Positions 13,011 to 25,726 of a DNA stretch of 64,000 nt are shown here, piece after piece. Position numbers and translations under genes: made by a program. Positions within the stretch are counted from its first letter, which is position 1. Every line of letters starts with the position of its first letter. Below the pieces are notes generated by a model. It was given only the letters and a program-made list of their open reading frames with translations, ran no database searches and had not been told where the DNA came from. Source of the DNA: Diprion similis (Eukaryota > Arthropoda > Insecta > Hymenoptera > Diprionidae). The stretch lies in contig NC_060108.1 of NCBI RefSeq assembly GCF_021155765.1, positions 11,319,425 to 11,383,424 of the forward strand, in the 5' to 3' direction.

Positions 13011-15080
13011 AGATGCACGGCACTGCAACCATCCGCTGTAAAACTATCCCTAGAATTGATAGAAGCTCTGTCGAGTATTTCTCTACACGTCACACCTGGT
13101 ACCTGGTACCTACCACGACTGGTACTTGTCAGAACGTATCGAACCTTGTTTTGACAAGTGATGCATAGATCATATGACCTGGAATTTGTCGACTGTTTTT
13201 ATTGTCGTAATGGCATATTGTCATGACGAGGACTTGAACTGACCTCCGACCAAGTTCAAGCACCCCATTGCAATAGTAATGTAGTTAGTTACCACAGTAT
13301 TGTTTCCATTGATAGTATCACGATTGTCAAAATGAAGCCATTTTGCAATGACCTTGCGATGGCTGGAACCAAGGAGAAAAATCAGTCCAATCAATTGTGC
13401 ATCTTCAAACTATAGAAAAGAAAATAAATGATGCAGATGTGTTACTTTTTGTTTGATCGGTTGTCGACACTTCATCTCAACCATCAGGAAAATCCTAATT
13501 GAATTTGGGATCGAGATCTTAAGGAATTGAACGCTGAAGGTTAAGTGGACGGATTCGACGATGGTGGACTCCAGTTTTTTAACTTCACGCAGCTTTTCAA
13601 TGTCCCTAATCGCTCTCGTCGGGATAATTGGGTACTCTCGAGGGTCGATCTTCCAAGGGACTCACTCGTACTTGAATGACCAAAGATGTTTCGTGAATGT
13701 CAAGATGCTTGGATGCGGAGATTAGCGGTAAGATTGGATGATTGACTCCTTGGGGTAGATAATGGAATACCACAGTCCCTTTTTCACGGTTCTTCACCCC
13801 GTTACCGAGTACATTTAAGGATCCGAACTAAGGAAGGCTTCGAGTGCAATAACAAAAATTGAAACCTGATCATCCTTTTTTCAATCTGCCTTATACAAAC
13901 TTGGATTTTGGATAACAATTAAAGCTTCCAGTGCGTTTGCCACACTCACACATACAAGAAATTATACTTCAGACTAACCTTCGTTTATCCACAAGTGTGG
14001 CTTCACTCAAACTGATTAGTTATTTCATAGGAAAAGTGAATGCCTGGAGGAAAAAAATGTCACCACTTCACAAGAAAAAAACAAGCTCACAGCATCTTGA
14101 AAAAACGTCCTAACAAAATGACATCGTAATTGCTTGTCTTGAGAAGTAATTGTGCCCGAATAGTGGCGATCTCTTTCTATGGAGTGCAGCGATTTAAATA
14201 CTCACCAACTTTCCGGACACCCTATGCACAAATATGGCGACGGACGAGCGAAAACACACTCTATATGTAAGTATATATACTGTATGTGCCAGTATACTTG
14301 TATATTTTACATGCATGGGTGCCGCGAGAGATTACAAAACGTGCCTAGATTAATCTTTTCTCATTCCCAACTCCTACCCTGTTACGAGCTTCCAACTGCC
14401 TCCCCCCTCGTCGTGGCACTGCACATATACATACGTCGTCTATTCTTCGAAGACTGCAACTGCACGGTTCTCACTGTGAGAAACCAAAACCTGGTGCGCT
14501 GTACCAAGAAGCGGATTTAATCATCTTCAGCGCCCTTCTTGCGTGTGTTTTTAACCCTATGCCCTGTGATAAAGTACGTGATGTTACCGGGATGATATGT
14601 GGTATGAGCTTGCAGGGAAAGCGAAATAAATCCGAGTAAGCCAAGTCACCCGAGATTTTTTCTTTGCAATCCAAACAGGAGGAAAAGGAAAGATGGACAG
14701 AAAACGACTGTATAAGTATTCTTATCTTCACTTTTTTGGGTCCAATATACATCGATCTCATACATTATAACCAAATATCATTTTCTCGAAGTATAACCGA
14801 GGACATTTTATCCTCTGTAAAACATACGTCATTTTGTTTACTGGCACCAACTTTAACTATCAAGACCAACCATAGTCAAATGTATTTTCTACGAAACCTT
14901 GACAATTAGAATAGCAGAATTGGATGTTTTTTCAGTGAGTTAATTAAAATTTCACTTGTCTAGTGTAGCAGTATTTGGATCTGTCAAGAATTAGATTTAC
15001 ATGATGACTGCTGAAGACCTTATGTGTTTTGAAATCGAGAGCAGATACGAAATACCGAATACTCATCCTCAAACTGATAA
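13011..15080. other. Intergenic, nothing supported
   Basis: Mixed-composition DNA with a short GGTACCTGGTACC-type local duplication near 13098-13120. Open frames (for example 14179-14520 and 14664-14909) lack recognisable domains. Confidence 0.45.
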
Positions 15081-15082
15081 CA

Positions 15083-15463
15083 TTATAGTGGTAATCGTTC
15101 CCAAATGTTACCATAAACCATTAATGTCACACAGAATGAAGATTTTCTAAAATGATCAAGTGTTTCACTATAATTGGGCAATGAAATGGCTTCGTGACTT
15201 ACGATAAGTGATTTACTTCCGGTGAACTCTATTATAGGTGTCATATCACTTGACCTTCTGAATATCACAAATTTTGCATACAAAACCTCGTCTTTCGTCA
15301 TGTAATATAGAAAATTAAATTCACTCACGTCATAGTCGTCGGGTATCATAAATTGATGCACTTTCAGATCATGTTTCACCTCACAATCTGAAGATTCATA
15401 AAATTTACAAATTTCAGGATATACAGCGTGAATTGCTATCGACAAAACGGTCCGTTCCCTGCT
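15083..15463 (-). CDS. Protein-like open frame of unknown function (exon or gene relic)
   Basis: A 120-codon-plus frame on the minus strand with balanced, protein-like composition (peptides include FYESSDCEVKHDL and FMIPDDYDVSEFNFLYY). It has no ATG at its 5' end: the first methionine comes about 33 residues into the clear part, and the frame is open back to a TAA near 15470. It would therefore have to be an exon (a weak acceptor aaagcag lies near 15463) or a decayed fragment. It ends in TAA after WERLPL. I recognise no domain. It begins next to a 60-base inverted repeat. Confidence 0.25.
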   Translation of the reverse strand, partial: SRERTVLSIAIHAVYPEICKFYESSDCEVKHDLKVHQFMIPDDYDVSEFNFLYYMTKDEVLYAKFVIFRRSSDMTPIIEFTGSKSLIVSHEAISLPNYSETLDHFRKSSFCVTLMVYGNIWERLPL

Positions 15464-15465
15464 TT

Positions 15466-15695
15466 AATTTAATGCGCACGCGCGATAATCCGAGAGCAAT
15501 TGTTTGCCAGGGCGACCAACCGTCATAAATTTAGACGATAGTTCGGCGCAATGTATCTAACCCAAAAAATTTCAACAGTTGTCGGTGTTGAGAAAAACTG
15601 CCAGCGATAACTATATAAATTTTCTAGGTTACGTTCGTGATGGTTGGTCACCCTGACAAACAACTGCTCTCGGATTGTTGCGCATGCGCACGAAA
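15466..15695. repeat. Inverted repeat with ~60-base arms
   Basis: The arm at about 15467-15530 is the reverse complement of the arm at about 15632-15694, with a few mismatches; both contain the phrases GGTTGGTC, CTCTCGGATT and GCGCATGCGC or GCGCGTGCGC. The spacer is about 100 bases. It could be a small MITE or a divergent palindromic promoter. Confidence 0.65.
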
Positions 15696-15737
15696 CTACA
15701 GCAAATGATGAACTATTTTGTATTTACAAATTCACAC

Positions 15738-15762
15738 TATATATATATATATATATATATAT
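15738..15762. repeat. (TA)n microsatellite
   Basis: Pure TA dinucleotide run. Confidence 0.9.
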
Positions 15763-17340
15763 TTCTCTTGAAGATAGTCATAGATCGTTGGATGGCACGC
15801 GATTTTTCTCATCATCTCAGGCAAACGACGTATTTGAGGCTTGCCTACGTCTAGTTTACGTGAACATACAAAAGTAGTTGTGTCACTAAGACGGTGTGTC
15901 GTCGGTTTTAATAACAGCTCTGGCAACTCCGTCGTCTGGTCTTGCTCCATCCTCGGTCCTGGAACGGTTGCCACTTCATGCACGCCCGCTTCCTTGTTCT
16001 TCGCCGTTCTTCCCTCCCTGATTCTAAACAATGGCCGGCGACCTGTACTCGGCATGTAATAATTATAATGAAACTCTTCTTTGCTGGGGCGGTTGGCAGC
16101 CCTGTAAAGACCTCCGGAGGTGTCCGTGCGTGCACTTACGCTTTACACCTCGCCTCGAGGTGGTGCATCGTTTAGCACTGAAGACACCCGCTGCCCCTCG
16201 ACGACCTCGCAAACCTTTGCAAACTGATCTCTCTCTACGCATCATACTCGTATTGTTTATTCTCCGAGAATACATGCGCTTATTTACAACTCCTGTAATG
16301 CAACCTGGTGCTCGTATTCTCTTTGGAAAAATTACAGCATCTCTTCACAAGAGAATGGTTGATCCCAATACAGAAACAGAAAACTCCTAACTGCCTTCGA
16401 ATTGAAAGAAATATCGTAAAATTACTTGAGATGGATAGAAATTTTTAAGATTGTCAAGTATAACTGAAATTTTGAAACGTATCTGGAATCTTGTGCAGAA
16501 TCACCTACAACCGAGCTCGTTTAAAACGTTAGTTGAAATCTTAGAAATCATATGAATGCATTCAAACGTGAAATTGTTTTGTTTATATGTGTATTTATCA
16601 TTTTTACAACAAAGATATCTTTTTCAACTGCTGTACAAAATTCCCGGGAATATTTTTAAACGAAATTTGCAGTTATTTCTATGCTCCAAGTTTCTTCATT
16701 TCTCTGTTATTCGGCAGATACTTGAATTTTCAAATTAATAGTCTACACTGAATTCCATTTTCAACTTGTTTCCCGAGAATCTCGAAGTTCATTTGAAGTC
16801 TTAAACTGCCGAAGCAATATAATTAATGTGTTTTTCAATCATCCTACAGGAAAAATTTCACCAGCCAAAAACTATATTTCCTTTTCACATAGCAAAATTG
16901 ACATGCTTCATGAGGCAAATCACTGTACATCTGAGATCTGGAAGTATCGGAGAAACATCTCTGACCCTGAGTTTTTCGAAAGCATACTATTAAAATAATT
17001 TTTTCTTCACTCCTCTCCGTCTTTCCTTCTATACAATATCCGAGGAATTGAGAAAATAAATGAACCAAAGAATCCGAATGATATATTAAAGTGGAGGAAT
17101 GTTGTAGACGTACCGTACCAAAAGCGCTAAGGTACCAAAGACGTCGCGGGTCGAGGGGGGACGCCGTTTTGGTATGAGGAAAATATCTGTACTTTCAACT
17201 CGGCAGGAGGATGAGTATAATCAATGAATAGCTCAGCGAGGCGGACAATTCTTGAGTGACAAAAGCCTTTACATTTTTGTCCTCGCCAGTTTCATTACCA
17301 TAATAATACGAATGGAAAAGAATCTGCTACCGGAGTACCA
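15763..17340. other. Intergenic, nothing supported
   Basis: A GC-moderate patch at 15900-16250 contains several overlapping short frames on both strands without domains. The rest is AT-rich. Confidence 0.4.
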
Positions 17341-17357
17341 GAGAAATGGGGTATGAG

Positions 17358-17392
17358 GCGATGGCGATGGCGATGGCGATGGCGATGGCGAC
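17358..17392. repeat. Hexanucleotide GGCGAT tandem repeat
   Basis: About six perfect copies of ggcgat. In any frame they give alternating dipeptides (Met-Ala on plus, Ser-Pro on minus), which explains the repetitive open frames found here. No gene is implied. Confidence 0.9.
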
Positions 17393-18725
17393 GCTTCGTC
17401 TGGAACGACGAATGCACCACGAGAGACTGAAACAATATACGTACACAGGTATGCACATACATTTTGAGTTGTCTGATCTGGGCTTATTCCCGTATCATCA
17501 CCCCCCCACTGGGCTTGCAATAATCCAACGAACACGCTGCCCCGTTATTATTAGCTGTCTCTTGGCAAATTGTTAGGTATTCGGAATACTATATCAGTCT
17601 TAAACAAGTTAAGGATGTATTTTGAAAATATAAATTGATAACGAGTATTTATAATCGATAAAACAGTGGCGATCTTTGTGATGAACTATTTGAACGGTAA
17701 ATTAAATTTCTAAATTATATTGACGAGCTACCGTCGCCGAGCTACAGGAGTGGTAGTTGTTATACTAGATTAACAGTCCTTTGATGTGTGGATTAGTGAA
17801 AAAAGAAAATGATGCAAATAAGGATTAAAAATGAAACTAAATGTCGTTACGTTTTACTTTTTTCAAAGAATCTGTTCTTCGCAGGAAATAGAATTCAATA
17901 TCATTGATACAATTAAAAAAGTTTATATGTTAAATACCTTTTGGACGAAAAAATCTTTTTTCAGTTTTTTTGTGATATCTAAATCGTACGATGCTTGTTC
18001 AAATGCGGTAGATTATGGTTAAATGTGTTTTAATAACAATCATGTTATTTTTCTCATGCGATATTTCTTTGCAATTGTAGGTATAATTCTAACCGATCAT
18101 TTTTGAACAGTATTTTTTGCGGACCATTCACTTATGACTGAATGAATTCACTACGAATAGTACGTTCTTCGAATTAGTTACATTATACAGTAATGTCATT
18201 GTGCCGAAACTATTAATGATCGGGCTTTTTAGTTGAAGTTCATGAACTTCAAGTCAGCCTCTATATTAAAGAAGTATTACCTTAATTAAATGCAACTTTA
18301 TAAACTTTCGCGATACTTTCGGAAACTTTGGTGTTCGTTAAATGGAAAATTATGTTGGAAGGTCATAAATCGGTTACAAATTCAGAATAAATTGCTCTCT
18401 AATTTTTTTTAGATTTTTATTCTCAGTCCTTAGTCTAGATCCCTGTAGATCGTTTATTCCACACGAGTCATGGGTGTGTTAATTTAGTATATTGTTTTTT
18501 AATCATTTTTCAAGCTATACAACGTCGCATTTTATATTTTTTTAAATCTCCGTTGAATTTCGAATCGTCATTATTTTCCCCAAAAAACACGAATTTATTT
18601 TTTGATCTCGCATAAAAATATGTTAATTTAACATGTTTTAAAAATGCACACCAAAAATCAGTTCGATTAAAAAAAATTTCTAACAGGTTGCATGAGATTT
18701 TAAAAAATTTCCAAAATGGTTAAGA
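17393..18725. other. AT-rich intergenic, nothing supported
   Basis: AT-rich DNA with homopolymer runs. No convincing reading frame. Confidence 0.45.
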
Positions 18726-18726
18726 A

Positions 18727-19300
18727 TTGAATATCTTTTGTTTTCATTTTCTCGTAATGTTATTATTTTCCAAGTTTGAAATTGAAAATGTTCTGAAAAT
18801 TTCAACTCGATAAATCAATTTGTAGAGGTTGTTCAAGATTTTTTTTAATTTTTAATGTAGTGTACTTTAGACGTTTTGCGAGTGACCTGTAAATATAAAT
18901 ATTAACAAATCGTTTTTTTGTTTTCTTGAAGTTGGCATCTTAAAGAACAGAAATGAAACACGAGACACGAAGAAAAACCACAAATAGATTATTACTACTG
19001 CACTTTAATTAATGAATATTCATAATTTCAAATTTTCTCTAAATTTATTTAATTCGTGTCTCATGCTTCATTTCTATTCTTCCAGACGTCAACTTCAAGA
19101 AAATAAATAAATAAATAAATAGTTTGTTAATATTCATATTCACAGGTCACTCGAAATCGTATGAAGTACACTAAATTAAAAATTGAAAAAATCTTGAGCG
19201 ACGTCTATAAATTGATATATCGAGTTGAAATTTTCAGAATATGTTCAATTTCAAACGCGGAAAATAATAAAAAAACGAGAAAAAAAAACAAAAATTTTTT
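18727..19300. mobile_element. Foldback element: ~260-base inverted arms, short spacer
   Basis: The left arm (about 18727-18992) and right arm (about 19046-19300) are reverse complements with roughly 80-85 percent identity by eye. Shared phrases include AGTGTACTT, GAGTGACCTGT, ATATTAACAAA, TTTTCTTGAAGTTG, GAAATTTCAACTCGATA's counterpart, and GAGACACGAA at the inner ends. The spacer is about 55 bases. An AAAT microsatellite (19100-19121) has expanded in the right arm only. Long, nearly gapless arms with no coding content fit a foldback MITE or an inverted duplication. Confidence 0.8.
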
Positions 19301-20714
19301 TTCGAAGGTTCAAGCGTTACGTATCAAATCGTAACGTTAACAAATCGCCTTCAACCAAGTACAAAATGATCTATTAACATACTTAATAAGAATAACACCG
19401 TTGATGTTGAACCAATTTCTTATTTTATACAAAAAAAATTTAAAAAAAAAACAAGCTTTTGGCGAGAATTGAGATGGAAATCATAACGAATATACTTTTG
19501 GTCCGAGTTTGCCATTGTCGAGGAAGGTCGCATTCAGCGAGGAGCGTGCACTGCTTGTTAATCAATTTTTCATTTCTTACCCTTTGCGGGTCGGCTGCAC
19601 CCGTAGGAAGGGAGTTATGATCCAGTTCTAAAAGCTTGGGCGAAACTTCCCACAATGCAATTACAGAATATTATTCATGCCCGTTGATGGATCGCGGGAT
19701 GAAATATGGGTGCGGAGTCAATCACGCTCGCGACGGGGGAAACAATGATCCACCCCCCCCCCCCCCCCCCCCCCCCCCGCCCCTCTTTGAAAAACCTGAT
19801 GCAAAACCCTTTTCGAGGATTGCATGACTGCCTGCACGGTCTGTGCGCAGCTATGGGGTAAAAATTGATTCGAATCAGGACAATATCCTGTCCTCTGTAG
19901 GGCAGTCCTCCCTTGTAAGCCACACGTCTTCTGGTAATTGATTTGTTTCATTGAACATTTTCTTCCCCTTTGGTTCTTCTGCCCTTCGCTTTTTGTTTAT
20001 TTGTCTTTAGATCTCTGCCTTTCGGTTTGTGATTTGTTTTATAGCGATTGTGAGTGGAATTTTTATTAGATCGAGTCGAATTAAAATATTATTGAATCGA
20101 ATTTTAAGATGTTAGATTAATTTGACTAGCTGCAGGAAGAGTTTTTGTAACTTGAAAAATTCGAAATATTTAAATCGTTGGAATGTTTCTAGGAGTTTTA
20201 ATAATTTACGACTTGAATTGTTCTTTTTTAGGTTTTTAGAGTACTTATAAATAGTCGAATTAAAGTCGTGATTATGAAAATTCTTTTTAACGGGTATAAA
20301 GATTCAAATGTTTGCAGCTCAAATCAAAACAATTGATGAATGCTTTTCTTTATATGTATATCTAATTTTGAGATGCTCAATTTCGTTCATAAAATTTTGA
20401 AAATATCGTTGAAGAATTATTGACGGTATGTCTATTAAAATTCCGTCCCCGAAATCAGTAGACTCAAAAAAATAAATTACAAATTCCCAATCAGACAATA
20501 AAAAGTATAACAAAGTTAATAACTATTCACACAACGGTAATACCATTCTTTCCTGCATAAAAATCTCATTAAATATTGACTTTATATAAGATGTTAAAAA
20601 CTTTTTTGATTCCTAAATTCTCCGTATTGTTCCGAATTTGAGTCACGTGATGCTGCTTTCGGTAATCGGTATGATAAAGCCACACTTCTTAAAGTTGAAA
20701 ATTCATTTATTAGC

Positions 20715-20715
<1 letters not shown>
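19301..20715. other. Intergenic with C26 homopolymer
   Basis: AT-rich DNA. It contains an uninterrupted run of 26 C at 19753-19778, which creates spurious poly-Pro and poly-Gly frames. A GC-moderate patch at 19680-19930 has no recognisable coding content. Confidence 0.5.
19753..19778. repeat. Poly(C) tract, 26 bases
   Basis: Uninterrupted C run. The minus strand is G26, with strong G-quadruplex potential. It is prone to length error in assembly. Confidence 0.9.

Positions 20716-20757
<42 letters not shown>
20716..20757. repeat. (AAT)n microsatellite
   Basis: About fourteen uninterrupted AAT/ATA units. Confidence 0.95.
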
Positions 20758-20760
<3 letters not shown>

Positions 20761-20789
20761 GAAATTTGAACTGGCATTTGATACAGTCT

Positions 20790-21060
20790 TCGAAGTAAGC
20801 ATCCATTGTTGTACGACTTGTTGGTGGGCGGGACAAGTCTAAGGCAAAATACATAATGCGTCGACGTGCTCAGGCGCCCCGTCAGAAGATGGGGTGAATT
20901 AATAAGCCCTGAAGTACGGGGTGGAAAGGGGCGGCAACTTTGTTACCGTCCAATGAATGCAATGGCCGTCCACATGGGTGTTTGCCTCGCCTGTATATCT
21001 GGTGCAACAATACCCAAAACTGTCGTGGCACCATGACGGATTTCGAAAGCCAATAAACAT
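20790..21060. promoter_or_regulatory. GC-rich island, candidate conserved non-coding element
   Basis: A sharply bounded GC-elevated block inside very AT-rich flanks. It contains a TAATTA-type core (gaattaataag near 20896), CCATTGTTGT (Sox-like) near 20802, and purine-rich phrases. It has no long reading frame, so composition is not maintained by coding. A likely regulatory element, by inference. Confidence 0.35.
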
Positions 21061-23170
21061 TATAAAAAATACGTGAACAAAATTTTTGTATATATCGAAT
21101 AAAATTTATCTCAGATTTTTGTTTAAATGTATTTTTTACGGTATCAGATGTTACCTTACTTCTATCGCAGTTATGTCAAAATAGAATTAAACGGGAAACG
21201 AGTCTTCGGTTTTATTTTAATCAAAACATTGATGAATAATAAATATATTCACGTGCGATTCTAGCTGATGGAAAAATATTTCTTAACTAAACTAATTATT
21301 ATCAGCATGGAGCAGGTGAATTTTTTTTTTTATGTTTTCTTCCACGGATAAGTTGTTTTTCATTGTTTATTTATTTATGCGATTGTCCAAACAGCGTTAA
21401 TACGTGTATAATTGTTATTAAAGTCTCAGTCCAACATTTCATTCTCATAACGTAATTATTATTTGATTTTTATATATAAATTTGCTTAATATTTTTCAAA
21501 GAAGAATTAATTACGGAAATGATAAGTTTAATTTTTTATTCTAATATATTTATTTTTCTAAGAATGTCACTTAAATTTCGTTTGGTTGCCAAACTAGTCT
21601 AGATCGGTTTATACCTAGCTAGGTTGTGTCGGTTTGATTTTTTGTTGTTAATTTTCATAATGTTACTTTTTTTTTTAAGTCAAGTTAAGTTTCAAATTAC
21701 TTCCGTCAAGTTTGAGTGGTTCAGAAACTTTTTTTTTTTTATTTATTTATTTAATACACAAAAAATCTATTTCAAGACCAATTCACATAGTTTTGCAGTT
21801 ATTGAAAATTTTTCAACCCGTTCAACAGCAGCGAAATCTTAGATTCTCAGTCAAGAAACCCAGACTCGAAGAACGATTTTAGGAGCGTTCATTTTGTTCG
21901 TATCAAAAGTAAAAAAAAAAACAAAAGAGAATATTTGCCTGTAAAAAATTATTGAAGTTCTGTACTCGAAAAAAATTGATAAAAATAACAAATTACAATT
22001 TTAAAAGTAACAAAATTTGATAAAGACTGTACTATATTTGAAAGGTTATTTTTTCAGCTTTAAAAAACTTTCCAGGCATTTGAAAATTATTAAACAAGTA
22101 CGGAGTTATGAAAATCCATGAGAAATTTTTTTATTCGTGTACAACTTAAACAGGAAAGTAAAAAAAGTTTCGGAACCACTTAACCTTGACATACGAAATA
22201 TTTCGAGTGAAACATCCGTTCGAAACGTAACAGAAAATTTTTTTTAATTTATTTTAGTTTTAGTTACACCCCAAATTATTTACCCATTAAATGCTGTATA
22301 CACATGAGTTGTATTAAACTAATGACAAATTCCATGAAAGCGAACTTATTGTTAGATCAGCACATATTTATATGTTCAAAATACATATTCATTCACTTAT
22401 TTAAGAAAGAATCTTGATATTTATTGGAATATTTTCAGAAATTGAATAAAAACTTGCATCAAGCCGTTCAGGATTTATCCCAATCCGCTCAATCTCAAAT
22501 ATTTGTTTTCATTATTATTTTGGTATCCTGTTTCTTCCTTCGTTCCATCAGTGCGTAAAAAATGGATCGAGAATAATTATGTGCCCGGAACATTCAGCAT
22601 TCTGTAGAACGGTTTTCATTGAACAGAGTAAAAAGGAAAATACGAAGGGATAATATTTTTCTCCCTCAAGGATAAATTTTAGTCGATTATTGAATATTCT
22701 CTCTTCGTCGTACTTATTGTTATACGGAGACGTTACAAGTAATTTCTTGAACAAGCATCGAAATACTCGATGTAGGTCTGACGTACTCTATTCAAACTCC
22801 AAAATTAATCGTAATACATTATATTTGAAAGAATGTTTGGTTCTATTTCAATTTTACTTAATAAGATTCTATCACTATTTCCATTCATTACGATTGTAAG
22901 GTTAGCAATAATGGATGTTATTCCAAAAACAACTTTTGTAAACCTCTCGTTTTATTTCCCATTCCGTGTTGTTTTTTTATTTTTTTTTTTTGCATTGTTC
23001 TCTCGTCGCGGAGTGAAAACGTAGGTTTATAAAACAGAAGCGAAGTAACATCGAATTTTCAAAAATGTAAAAATCCACTTCGCGAAGTCTCAAAATACAG
23101 AAAAAAAGTCCGAATGTAACAATCTCAAAGCATAAAAATATGAAACAAAAAAATTGTAAAAATTCTGCTT
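21061..23170. other. AT-rich intergenic, nothing supported
   Basis: Very AT-rich with many poly-T runs. The short frames here are composition artefacts rich in Phe, Leu, Asn and Lys. Confidence 0.5.
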
Positions 23171-23179
23171 TTCTCTAGT

Positions 23180-23620
23180 CTGACATTGTTGCGTTTGAAT
23201 TTATCTCATCCACGTTTTGACTTTCTAAATCTTTGCTATTCCGACCCTTCTACACCATCACCCCCGCGCTTCGTCTCGGTAGAATGGATCCAGTGGAAAG
23301 AAACGATCTTCAAGTCGAACCGTGAAGTAGAAGAGCGTCGCGGCGTCGTAGGCGTTGGACGCAGTGGAAACGGACTCGTATAGCCAGCCGGAAAGTAGTG
23401 GCGCCTCTTTCTCGTTTCTGGTCTCGGGTGCAGACTCTCAGACAGAGGGAGAAAGAGAGACGGAAGAAGCGTGGCGAGGGGGGGAGGCACGGAGGCAGAG
23501 GCAGAGGCACACAGCCTCCAGCTATGTAATTCATTACTAAAGCAATCTCACCCTGGCGCCCCCAACCACGCCGTTTTCCCCCGCGCTCGTCAACCTCACC
23601 CTGCACCACGTTATAATATA
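23180..23620. promoter_or_regulatory. GC/CpG-rich island about 2 kb upstream of homeobox gene
   Basis: The largest GC-rich block near the homeobox gene, with long purine runs (gacagagggagaaagagagacgg type near 23440) and CpG clusters. Open frames occur on both strands at once with arginine- and serine-rich translation and no domain, which fits non-coding GC-rich DNA. It may be an alternative promoter or a distal enhancer. Confidence 0.3.
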
Positions 23621-25290
23621 AAACCCCCGAATAGAATAGGCGGACTGACAACAAAACAAAATGAAACACAAAAGCGTGTTTCCATAATTAAAAAGATTGC
23701 GCGTGTACCCTTGTATTCGTCTGCACCGCGCAACGACCAACCCTCTAAACTGTGTCCGTATGTACGCAGATATTTTTCGTATCCGGGTAAGTGGATGAAT
23801 ATTTTGGTCATCGGAGAGGAAAGAATTAAAAAAAACTTTATTTGTTGAAGAATTTCGCGACCATTTGAGGTAAAACGAAGCCTTCGATGTTTTGACGACT
23901 TTTTTTTAAGAAGCTCCCCAAAAATCGTTTATCGGGAATATCGTAATCGATAACAAGTTTTTGTACTTGTGCCAGCGATCAAATTGGCGGGAAAAATTAT
24001 AATCTACAATTATTTCATGATTCGAAATTACGATCTGGGTAATCGTTTGGAAAATTTTATTTAAGAAAGGAGAGGGTGATACTCGTCACTTAGGGTTGAA
24101 ACAATCACAAGAACTGCATATAATGCACGTCGTGATTTTTTGCGATTAGGTTTTCCTCGGTTTCGACTTTATTTTGAATTCTTATTGACCGCATTTTTTT
24201 CAACTCGAGGGAATATCAACTAGCTGGAAAAGAAAGTTGAGTTGTTTGTTTAAACTCGACTAGAACGAGAAACCCAAGCAATATCTTTTCTGTCTCTTCG
24301 TTATTCTGGAATAATTGCAAATTCATCGCTTTCGTCAGCAAATGTCAAAAATTATAATTTGTGTATTAGTTTGTTACAAATATTGACCACATTTTTATGC
24401 TCAAGTGTATCATAATTAGAATTGAGAGAGTCACATCATATGCCTAAAGCAATCAAATTTTCTGACCATTTGTGCTATAATTTTTTTTTTTTTTGCTACG
24501 TAATGCTAACGAAAACGAAAATTTTTCTAGTACACTCGAAAAATTATTCACAAATACTTATTGAGTTAACGGTGAACAAATTAGTATAAAATCAAGAAAA
24601 AGTTGTTGATATCGTTTCTTTTTTTTCTCAAAAATCTTTTTTTTCACACGATATCATCTTGCTTTTAATCGAGAATAGATTAGCGTTTTGAAAAAACTGT
24701 TGAACTAAAACAAGGTGACGACAATAATTATTATTGTAAGAAAAAATTACACCGAATTCCAATTTAAGAATGAACATACAGAAGTGTTGCAAGTGAAATA
24801 AATAACCTCACTTGCGGGTAACAGAAACTCAAAAACAGTATTTTGGCTCAATAGACGTTAAACAGAAAAATAAATTCAATCCTACAGTAACAAAGAAAAA
24901 AAAAAAGAAAGAAAAAGGCAAGTATGTTTGATAATTGCAAAAAAAAGATGGAGAAAAAACGAAGTCCACCAAAACACTTCGATTTTTAATCGTATTGAAG
25001 TTAGTAACGTTATCGTAACAATTCATGCTGAGAAAAAAAACTGTTATTTCGCGATTTTTTATTTTTCTGAAATTCAGTACACAGTAATAAAACAAAACAC
25101 ACTGATATTTCGAAATCTTAGTAAGGCTTCAAAATCGTAGTAAAATCATTTTTTTAATGTTTCATTACTATAACCTTACTAACTTCAACCTCATATTTTT
25201 CAAAATCAATCAAAATTTCCTCGGATATGTTTCGCGGAAAACATGCAGATTGGACTTTGCACCCAGTTTTCCACAAAACCAAATTCCGTC
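23621..25290. other. AT-rich upstream region of homeobox gene
   Basis: AT-rich DNA with homopolymers. No supported feature. Confidence 0.45.
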
Positions 25291-25726
25291 CATTTGATAT
25301 ATAGATAAATTCAGTAAACAAGCGACAGCAGACTGTAGCCGGATAAAATGCTTGTGACAGCCAATGATTTTGTCAGTAAATCCGGGAAATCTATTTATTC
25401 GATGCGGTTTGCGGCGGCGGAAGTTTTTCCGTCAAGCAGAGGGTGTTTCCCGCAGCGATTGGAGCTCCGCCCATCGAAACCTCGGCCAATGAGCGGCCCT
25501 GTTTCTCAGCCACCCTCGACCACCCTCGATTATTCGCAGAGGGTTTCCAACCCTTGGATCCACCGCGATACTCAGAGATTCCGCTCGCAGTCTTCAGTCA
25601 GCTTCGTTCACCAGACGACAAGTCGTTCGCCACTTTCCATCCGTCTCATCAACGGCGGGAAAACCAAACTTTCATCGTCGTCCGACGCCAGGCCAAGTCA
25701 CGGACGATTTCATCCCTCGGACAGCC
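25290..25726 (+). promoter_or_regulatory. Probable core promoter and 5' UTR of homeobox gene
   Basis: A TATA-like ATATATAGATAA lies near 25297-25308 with initiator-like TCAGTA near 25310-25316. Downstream is a GC-rich segment leading to the ATG at 25727. Two long open frames (starting at the ATG 25348, 170 codons, and a second frame through 25443-25775) overlap the true start in other frames. If transcription starts at the TATA box they would be upstream frames that could restrain translation of the homeobox protein. The start site is not proven. Confidence 0.35.

Noticed and set aside
17269-17576. Repetitive Ser-Pro or Met-Ala peptide frames
   Set aside because: They are translations of the GGCGAT microsatellite.
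19636-19951. Poly-Pro and poly-Gly frames around 19.75 kb
   Set aside because: Produced by the C26 homopolymer, with no coding content around it.
23310-23848. Overlapping ~120-codon frames on both strands near 23.5 kb as exons
   Set aside because: Simultaneous openness on both strands reflects stop-poor GC-rich DNA; Arg/Ser-rich translation shows no domain.
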